Part shown: positions 1 through 5,099 of the stretch, one piece after another
How positions within the stretch are numbered: position 1 is the stretch's first letter
Layout of the letters: the number at the start of each line of letters is the position of its first letter
Assembly (NCBI GenBank): GCA_030150315.1
Contig: JASLGB010000096.1
Span: 1 to 5,099 of the forward strand
Direction: 5' to 3'
Source: Dokdonella sp.
GTDB lineage: Bacteria > Pseudomonadota > Gammaproteobacteria > Xanthomonadales > Rhodanobacteraceae
DNA length: 5,099 nucleotides
The notes under the pieces: model-generated
Databases searched by the model: none
What the model was told of the DNA's origin: nothing
What the model saw: only the letters and a program-made list of their open reading frames with translations
Position numbers and translations under genes: made by a program

Positions 1-481
1 CGGTCTGCACGATGGCGGACGCCACGGTGGCGCTGGCACCGCTCGCCGGCGCAGCGAAAGCGACGCTCGCTTGCGCGACCGGATTGCCCTGCGCGTCAGC
101 GACGCAGGCACGCAGCGGCAGTGCGAACGCGCTGCCGACGGCGGTCTGCTGTGGCGAGCCGGAGGTTGCCGAAATCGCGGCGGCCGGCCCGGCGAGGTTG
201 TCCAGCTCGAACACGGCGGTATCGCCGACGCCTGCCATGCGCGCGGTGACGCGGTAGCGGCCGGCGACCGCATTGGCGGTCGCGGAGACGCGCGCGAATC
301 CGTCCGCGTCGGTGCTGGCGGTGGCGGCCGACAGCGTGGCGCCGGCTCCTGGCGTGTCGCTGTCGAACCGGATGCTCGCGCCGGTCACGGGCGTGCCGTA
401 GACGTCGCGCACGCGGACCGCCAGAGGCAGGGCGAAAGCGGTATCCACGGTCGCGGCCTGCGGCGTTCCGCCCGCGCTGGC
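1..481 (-). repeat. Tandem 103-residue Ig-like (Big_1-type) repeats, second copy cut by the window edge
   Basis: Residues 865-967 (481-173) and 968-1024 onward (172-1) align without gaps at a period of 103 residues (309 bases). Copy 1 has GTPQAATVDTAFALPLAV and copy 2 has GSPQQTAVGSAFALPLRA. These are followed by RDVYGTPVTGASIRF against ADAQGNPVAQASVAF. The pattern of D-x-x-G-x-P-V-x-x-A-x-(V/I)-x-F, then T-D-x-x-G-x-A in copy 1, is typical of invasin/Big_1-like Ig domains found in surface proteins. Further copies may lie beyond position 1. Confidence 0.85.
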
Positions 482-3073
482 GAGATCGGCGGCGGGGAAG
501 ACCACGTCGACCGTGGCGATCAGGGCTGCGGCCTTCTTCAGGCGCGGATCGGGCAGGTCTTTCGCGGCGATGCCGTCGCCGTACCAGGCGGCATCACCGT
601 TGTCGAGAAGGAACTGGAGAACGCTGCCGCGACCCAGCAGATCGGGCAGCCCGGCGATCGACTCGAAGCTGCCGTTGCCGATGCCGAGAGCGGCGAGGTC
701 GACATCCAGCGCGATCGGCGCGTCACCCGGCTGGCCGGTCCATGCGAACAGGCGGAAATCGTCCGGTGCTGGGCCTGTTTCCCCGGCCGCGCCGGCCGTG
801 ATCAGGTACTGGCCGCGCGCGTTGCGGTCGAGGCTGCGGATGCCGCGACCGCCGAGGTCCAGCAGGATCGGCGCACCGAACCGGGCCGATCCGGCCGGCA
901 GCGACGCCGCTGCGCCATCGCTGACGAGCGCGTCGAAGTCGGATACCGGGATGATCAGCGCGTGGTGGCGTGCGTTCGTGGGCAGTTGCGGCGCGCGAAA
1001 CGCGAGGTAGGCGGTGGAGTCGTCCGGCGCGAAGGCGAGACCCTCGATGTTGAGGCCGGCCGGCGTTTTCGAATCCGCGCCCTCGGCGCTGCTGGCGCCC
1101 AGGCCGAGATGATCGGCGCCCAGGCCATGGCCATTGGCGTGGTCCCACGCGACCAGATCCTGCAGCAGCCAGTCGTAGCGTCCGGCATAGGTCAATGTCG
1201 TGTCCGCGCCCTCGCCAGCCAGGTCGGTGGCGAACACGCGCTGCCGGTTCGGGCGCACATGGTTGTTCTTCGAGTTGCTGAAGGAGCCGGTCCAGAACAC
1301 GCGGTCGCCGAGACGGGCTGCGCCTTCCAGATCCATTTCCGGGTTGGCCGGATCGGTCAGGCCGAGCTGGGGAACGAAGTCGAATCCGGCCAGCGGCAGG
1401 CCGGAGCGGTCACGGCGGTACAGGCGCAGCCGGTTGGTTTCGTCGTCGGCGACGAGCATGTGCTGCGCATCCAGCGAGACACTGGCGGAGGCATCGCTGG
1501 CACCGGTGAGGAAGTGCGTCGTGGCCGGAGCGGACGCCGCGGCCGAGGCGGCATAGCGGATGATGTACCGGCCTTCACGCTGTTGCGCGTCGATCACGCG
1601 GATCGTGAGCTGGCTGTGGCCGACGCCATGCGGAACGACGCGCAACGTGCGCGTGACTCCGCTGCCCGACAGCAGCAGTCCGGCGGCATCGACGACGGCC
1701 TCATTGCTGCTTTCCACGGAAACCGCCAGTGCGGCGGCATCGCCGCCCGGAGCACCGAGCACAAGACCGATGCCCTGGGTGGCGGCCGGGTCGGTTGGAT
1801 CGTCGATGACGCCACTGGCGCTTCCTTCGGTGTCCGGCGCCAGATCGAGGTGGATCGATGTCGCCAGCAGATCGATGGTCACCGTCGGTGCATTCGGATC
1901 GATCATGCAGGGATCGTAAGCGACGGAGGCATGCAGGCTGCGACCCGGGCTGCCGATGTCGCCGGCGCCGGACAGGCGCGCGTCTTCGGCATTGCCAGGA
2001 GCAGACAAGGTCCAGCCGGTGATCCGGTTCTGGCCAAGCGCGGCCGCGGAAGGCCAGGCGCTGACATTCTGCGTGCGCGGGCCGCCGACACCGGCCACGT
2101 TGTCGCCATAGACAAGGCGGTCGATCAGCGTCTGGCTGCCGTCGTAGAGATTGATCTCGTCATTGCGGCCGAGGTTGTCGATGCTGTTGCCGCCAATGAC
2201 CTTGGCGCGCGCGCACAAGCCCCACGCGCTGCGGAATGCCTCCGCAGGCGCCTCGGCAAGAATGACCGACTCGCCCGGCTGCACCAGTCCGAACGCGTCC
2301 AGCGGGACGTTTCCGGCGCCGCGGCTGCTGTCGGCGTAGCTCCAGCCCGCCATGTCGACCGACGCGTTGCCGACGTTGGTGAATTCCACGAACTCGCCGT
2401 TGCCGCCCTGATACATGAACTCCGTGATGCTCATGCGGCCGGCCGGCGGCGCGCTGGTGCAGGCCTGCGTCGGACTGGCGCCGTTGCGCGGCAGCGGATT
2501 GGGGACGAGGTCGAAGTCCGCGGCGTTGTTGTCGCTGTCCGTGCATCCGCTGGACTTGCGTACGATGCCGCTCTGCTTGTTCAGCGCCGGCGTCGCCGCG
2601 GTTTCGAAGCAGTTGGCGCTGCCGTACCCGACCAGATCGACGAAACCCGACGCCGGGCATCCGCTGAGGGCGGCCGTGCCATTGACCAGGGCGACCTTCG
2701 CATCCGTGGCGGACAGCGCCAGCGAGCCGGAGGCATCCGGCGCCAGCGGCAGCTCGTCGCCGGCCGAGCCGCTGCTTTCGCCGATCAGCAGGTACTGCCC
2801 CGGCGCGATCGAGAGCGTGGCCGGCAGCGCATGTACCTGCCAGTTCGCGCCGCTGGCGCTGGCGTACTGGATCGACCAGCCGGCGAGGCTGACCGGCTGG
2901 CTGGTCGGGTTGAACAGCTCGACGTAGTCGCGCTTGTAGGCGACGGGTGCGCCGCTGCCGCCGCCACCGTAGATCTGGCTGATGACGATGTGATCGGCGG
3001 CGGCTGCCGGCAGGGCGGCAAGGCCGCAGAACAAGGCGCCGACAACCAGCCGGCACGGAGAGATCGGTTTCAT
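1..3073 (-). CDS. Exported multidomain protein: two lamin-tail domains, cadherin/Ig-like domain, DUF3616 and Big_1-type Ig repeats (3' end beyond window)
   Basis: Translating the minus strand from the ATG at 3073-3071 gives 1,024 codons with no stop, so the C-terminus is missing. Residues 1-26 form a Sec signal peptide. Residues 27-135 read as a lamin-tail domain (HIVISQIYGGGG, DYVELFNPTSQPVSLAGWSIQY, LPATLSIAPGQYLLIG). Residues 213-345 look like a second LTD (MSITEFMYQGGNGEFVEFTN, MAGWSYAD, DEINLYDGSQTLIDRLVYGD). Residues 396-512 resemble a cadherin/Ig-like sandwich (VESSNEAVVDAAGLLLSGSG, TRTLRVVPHGVG). Residues 525-855 match DUF3616: RVFWTGSFSNSK, LNIEGLAFAPDD, AYLAFRAP, GRGIRSLDR and FESIAGLPD. 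From 865 on there are Big_1-like Ig repeats. Cysteines at 139, 155, 177, 205, 287 and 389 could form disulfides outside the cytoplasm. The start at 3073 is preferred over an in-frame ATG at 3136 because it has a Shine-Dalgarno sequence and puts the signal peptide at the very N-terminus. The gene lies 155 bases downstream of a nuclease gene but behind its terminator. LTDs and Ig repeats suggest surface or extracellular binding. DUF3616 has no activity I can name; its EGLA-type motifs recall phytase-like esterase propellers. Domain calls are by eye. Confidence 0.9.
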   Translation of the reverse strand, partial: MKPISPCRLVVGALFCGLAALPAAAADHIVISQIYGGGGSGAPVAYKRDYVELFNPTSQPVSLAGWSIQYASASGANWQVHALPATLSIAPGQYLLIGESSGSAGDELPLAPDASGSLALSATDAKVALVNGTAALSGCPASGFVDLVGYGSANCFETAATPALNKQSGIVRKSSGCTDSDNNAADFDLVPNPLPRNGASPTQACTSAPPAGRMSITEFMYQGGNGEFVEFTNVGNASVDMAGWSYADSSRGAGNVPLDAFGLVQPGESVILAEAPAEAFRSAWGLCARAKVIGGNSIDNLGRNDEINLYDGSQTLIDRLVYGDNVAGVGGPRTQNVSAWPSAAALGQNRITGWTLSAPGNAEDARLSGAGDIGSPGRSLHASVAYDPCMIDPNAPTVTIDLLATSIHLDLAPDTEGSASGVIDDPTDPAATQGIGLVLGAPGGDAAALAVSVESSNEAVVDAAGLLLSGSGVTRTLRVVPHGVGHSQLTIRVIDAQQREGRYIIRYAASAAASAPATTHFLTGASDASASVSLDAQHMLVADDETNRLRLYRRDRSGLPLAGFDFVPQLGLTDPANPEMDLEGAARLGDRVFWTGSFSNSKNNHVRPNRQRVFATDLAGEGADTTLTYAGRYDWLLQDLVAWDHANGHGLGADHLGLGASSAEGADSKTPAGLNIEGLAFAPDDSTAYLAFRAPQLPTNARHHALIIPVSDFDALVSDGAAASLPAGSARFGAPILLDLGGRGIRSLDRNARGQYLITAGAAGETGPAPDDFRLFAWTGQPGDAPIALDVDLAALGIGNGSFESIAGLPDLLGRGSVLQFLLDNGDAAWYGDGIAAKDLPDPRLKKAAALIATVDVVFPAADLASAGGTPQAATVDTAFALPLAVRVRDVYGTPVTGASIRFDSDTPGAGATLSAATASTDADGFARVSATANAVAGRYRVTARMAGVGDTAVFELDNLAGPAAAISATSGSPQQTAVGSAFALPLRACVADAQGNPVAQASVAFAAPASGASATVASAIVQT
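2996..3073 (-). other. Sec signal peptide coding region of the multidomain protein
   Basis: Residues 1-26 have a short basic N-region (K2, R8), a hydrophobic core (LVVGALFCGLAALP) and small residues at an AAA-D junction after residue 26, which suits signal peptidase I. Cys16 is preceded by Ala-Leu-Phe, which is not a lipobox, so a lipoprotein is unlikely. The mature protein would begin DHIVISQIYGG, directly at the first lamin-tail domain. Confidence 0.85.
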
Positions 3074-3081
3074 GGCGGAGG

Positions 3082-3086
3082 CTCCC
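3082..3086 (-). promoter_or_regulatory. Shine-Dalgarno site fixing the start at 3073
   Basis: On the minus strand GGGAG lies 8 bases before the ATG at 3073-3071. The alternative in-frame ATG at 3136-3134 has no purine-rich site in front of it. It would also add 21 residues containing charged positions ahead of the signal peptide. The site therefore supports the shorter start. Confidence 0.75.
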
Positions 3087-3156
3087 AAGTGTGCAGCGCC
3101 TGTGCGGAAAAGGCAGGCAGTCTGCTCGCGCGGCATGAAACGGCCATGACGGCCCC

Positions 3157-3188
3157 AAAAAAAACGGGAAGCCCGAAGGCTTCCCGTT
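3157..3188 (-). terminator. Rho-independent terminator of the nuclease gene
   Basis: Read on the minus strand, an 11-bp perfect stem (AACGGGAAGCC paired with GGCTTCCCGTT, plus-strand arms 3163-3173 and 3178-3188) closes a TTCG tetraloop. A run of eight T (3164-3157) overlaps the end of the stem. The UUCG loop and the GC-rich lower stem make it very stable. It starts 40 bases after the nuclease stop codon. On the plus strand the hairpin is followed by GCTTGCAG with no T-tract, so it works in one direction only. Confidence 0.93.
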
Positions 3189-3228
3189 GCTTGCAGCGAA
3201 GCGGCCTTGAGCGGGCCGCGAACGCGGA

Positions 3229-5099
3229 TTACTGGCCGTCGAAACCGTCCTTGAAGATCGTGTCGTTGTCGCCTTGCGCGCGGAACGCGATCACGAAACC
3301 GTCGTGGTCGGCGCTGCGGCGCGCGTTGGTCGGATCGGTCGCGTCCGGGCTGCCCGCCGGGATGTCGGCATTGCCGTGCGCGACGGCGGTCCACAGCAGG
3401 CGCGGCTGCAGGTCGGCGGTGGCGAGGCCGTGGTCGAGCTTCTGCGCGTAGCCGCCGTACATGAACGAGTAGCGCGTCTCCGGCGCAAGGCCGTCGGCGG
3501 TGTCGAACAGCGCCGGCGACACGATCGGCAGGCTGGCGTCCCACAGCAGGTTTTCCGACTGCACGGCAGTGCCCTGGATGATGCCGTGCACATCGACGTA
3601 GCCGTCGGTGAACTGGAACGCGTTGTAGTCGCCGATGATGACCAGCGGCACGCCGGCGGTGGCGCCCGGCACGCTGGCCGAGTCGCCGGTCTGCCACGCC
3701 TGCGCGATGCGCGCGACCGACAGCGCCTGCTCGAAGCGCTTGGCGCGCACGTAGGCCTGCGTCTCGACGTTGCTGAGCGAGCGGTTGTGGATGACCAGCA
3801 CGGCGAAGCGCTCGCCGTTGAACGTGGCGTCGAGCAGCAGCGCCGGACGATCGTTCAGCTTGCACGGCGGCGGATTGCTGCTGCTGCAGCCGGCCGAGGT
3901 CGTTTCGTCCTTGCCGAGCTGGCTGACCGCGTTGACGGTGACGTCGCCGCGCACGAGGTAGCCGACGTCGATGCCGCCGATGTCGTTGCCTTCCTCAAGG
4001 TACGCGGTGTAGCCGAGGCCGGGCTGGTCGGCATTGATCTGCGCCGCCAGCGACTGCAGCGTGGCGAGGTTTTCCACTTCCTGCACGCCGACCACGGCGG
4101 GTGCGCGCAGGACATCGCGGATCTGCCGCGACAGCTTCTTCAGGCGCACCTCGAACTGCGCCGGCGTCGGGCAGACGTCGGCCGAACCGGGGCTGGTGTC
4201 GGCGCAGGCGTCGATGCTGCCGGAGTCGTGCACGTCGTTGAACAGGCGCAGCATGTTCTGCGAGCCGATCGTCAGCGCCGTCGCCGGTGCCTGCGGCACC
4301 GCGACCGGATAGTCCGGGCCCGGATCGGTGATCGTCAGCGAGGTCGGCCACAGCGTGCCGAAACCGAAGTCGTAGCTCATCACGCCGGTCGCGTCGAAGC
4401 GCGCGCCGCCGTTCAGTGCCACCGGCGTCATCAGCTGGCGCGGATTGATCGCGAAGACATACGGAACGGCATCCCACACCGGCGCGGCGTAGCCGGCCGG
4501 CGGCGACGGCGGCGTGGTGCCGTAGGGCAGGCCGGGGCCGCGCATCGGGCGCGGGTGGCTGCCGACGTAGGCGTAGGCCTCGTTGAGCGGCTGCGTGCTG
4601 GTGCGGAAGTTCGGCGCGCTGATGCGCGCGTCGGTCACCGTGACCAGCATGCTCTGCAGGCAGCGCCAGTTGCGCACCTGCGGGCCGTCGGCGGCGGTAA
4701 AGCTGCCGCCTTCGCAGCGCGGATGCGCCGGATCGGCCGAGGGCGTGTTCGCGTCCAGCACGATCGGCGCGGGCAGGATGCCGTCGCCGAGCACGGTCAC
4801 GCTCGGGCTGCCGATTTCGGCCAGGCCGTAGTACTCGATCACGTTGCCGGTCACCTTGACCTTCTTGCCGACCGAGACCTGACCGGCCGAGATGGTGCCG
4901 AACACGTAGATCGCATCGGAAGTCAGCGGATTGCCGTCGCCTTCGTCCTGCACGAAGAAGCCGCTCGGGCCCTTGGCCGTGACCACGCCGGTGAAGGTGA
5001 CGTTCTGGTTCAGCAGCGCAGGATGCGCGCCGTCGCCCTGGATGTCGCCGATGCGCACGCCGCCGGAGGCGTTGGCGATCGTGCCGGTGCCTTCGGCCG
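3229..5099 (-). CDS. ExeM/NucH-type extracellular endonuclease, EEP superfamily (5' end beyond window)
   Basis: A secreted metal-dependent DNase of the endonuclease/exonuclease/phosphatase fold, expected to hydrolyse extracellular DNA. The 622 visible codons are numbered here from the first complete codon at 5097. Residues 13-110 form the OB-fold-like segment typical of this family (VRIGDIQGDG, VTFTGVVTAKGPSGFFVQDE, GKKVKVTGNVIEYYGLAEI). Residues 275-605 are the EEP catalytic domain. It has Asn281 in TIGSQNML, Glu340 in VVGVQEVEN, His437 in VLVIHNRSLS, Asp490 and Asn492 in IIGDYNA, Asp555-His556 in KLDHGLA and Asp597-His598 in SADHDGFVIAF. The active site therefore looks complete. Three cysteine pairs (128/146, 298/309 and 404/412) fit a disulfide-bonded exported protein. 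The protein ends in DNDTIFKDGFDGQ and a TAA stop. The frame stays open above the GTG at 5058 to the window edge (AEGTGTIANASGG), so that GTG is not the true start. Full-length relatives are usually 800 or more residues, often with a signal peptide and a lamin-tail domain, which would lie upstream. Its own terminator follows 40 bases after the stop. Confidence 0.95.
   Translation of the reverse strand, partial: AEGTGTIANASGGVRIGDIQGDGAHPALLNQNVTFTGVVTAKGPSGFFVQDEGDGNPLTSDAIYVFGTISAGQVSVGKKVKVTGNVIEYYGLAEIGSPSVTVLGDGILPAPIVLDANTPSADPAHPRCEGGSFTAADGPQVRNWRCLQSMLVTVTDARISAPNFRTSTQPLNEAYAYVGSHPRPMRGPGLPYGTTPPSPPAGYAAPVWDAVPYVFAINPRQLMTPVALNGGARFDATGVMSYDFGFGTLWPTSLTITDPGPDYPVAVPQAPATALTIGSQNMLRLFNDVHDSGSIDACADTSPGSADVCPTPAQFEVRLKKLSRQIRDVLRAPAVVGVQEVENLATLQSLAAQINADQPGLGYTAYLEEGNDIGGIDVGYLVRGDVTVNAVSQLGKDETTSAGCSSSNPPPCKLNDRPALLLDATFNGERFAVLVIHNRSLSNVETQAYVRAKRFEQALSVARIAQAWQTGDSASVPGATAGVPLVIIGDYNAFQFTDGYVDVHGIIQGTAVQSENLLWDASLPIVSPALFDTADGLAPETRYSFMYGGYAQKLDHGLATADLQPRLLWTAVAHGNADIPAGSPDATDPTNARRSADHDGFVIAFRAQGDNDTIFKDGFDGQ

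Noticed and set aside
3134..3136. Upstream in-frame ATG as start of the multidomain protein
   Set aside because: It has no Shine-Dalgarno site and would place 21 mostly polar residues (MPREQTACLFRTG...) before a well-formed signal peptide. The ATG at 3073 has GGGAG at 8 bases.
3145..3155. GGCC...GGCC inverted repeat beside the terminator as a possible operator
   Set aside because: The arms are only 4 bases and self-complementary, so chance occurrence in GC-rich DNA is likely.
2160..3158. Minus-strand frame of 332 codons overlapping the start of the multidomain gene
   Set aside because: It is out of frame with the signal peptide and lamin-tail reading. Its product is Arg/Gln/Gly-rich with no recognisable domain, and it begins within the terminator T-tract region.
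71..3451. Plus-strand open frame of 1,126 codons
   Set aside because: It is codon-aligned antisense to the multidomain gene and stays open because none of that gene's 1,024 codons is TTA, CTA or TCA, as expected at high GC. Its product is a low-complexity Arg/Gly/Ala-rich sequence with no domain, it starts at TTG, and it runs through the terminator into a second gene.
3995..4477. Minus-strand 160-codon frame inside the nuclease
   Set aside because: It overlaps the EEP domain in another frame, and its product is Arg/Ala/Gly-rich with no motif. The nuclease frame explains this DNA fully.
5056..5058. GTG as start codon of the nuclease
   Set aside because: The frame is open upstream to the window edge, no signal peptide follows the GTG, and VRIGDIQG is the internal beginning of the OB-fold region in this family.

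Overview
The window is GC-rich DNA, by eye about two-thirds G+C. It carries parts of two large genes for exported proteins, both on the minus strand and separated by 155 bases. The base composition, the codon use and a C-terminal tail of the form IFKDGFDGQ suggest a high-GC gammaproteobacterium of the Xanthomonadales/Lysobacterales (for example a Dokdonella- or Lysobacter-like organism). The lineage is an inference, not a demonstrated assignment.

Region 5099 to 3229 (minus strand) is the C-terminal 622 codons of a secreted endonuclease of the ExeM/NucH type. It has an OB-fold-like nucleic-acid-binding region followed by an endonuclease/exonuclease/phosphatase (EEP) catalytic domain with all the expected active-site motifs. 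Its start lies outside the window; the GTG at 5058 is internal.

Region 3228 to 3074 is intergenic. It holds a strong Rho-independent terminator for the nuclease (11-bp stem, UUCG loop, T-tract on the minus strand) and a Shine-Dalgarno sequence for the next gene. I could not identify a convincing promoter.

Region 3073 to 1 (minus strand) is the first 1,024 codons of a very large exported multidomain protein that runs off the window without a stop. In order it has a signal peptide, a lamin-tail domain (LTD), a second LTD-like domain, a cadherin/Ig-like beta-sandwich, a DUF3616 domain (probable beta-propeller) and at least two tandem 103-residue bacterial Ig-like repeats. All intragenic stretches are covered by these two genes, and the long plus-strand open frame across them is an antisense shadow.

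Both products appear to act outside the cytoplasm. The nuclease would degrade extracellular DNA. The second protein looks like a surface or secreted adhesin-like or enzyme-bearing protein of unknown activity. The terminator between them argues that they are separate transcription units, so any functional link rests on proximity only.
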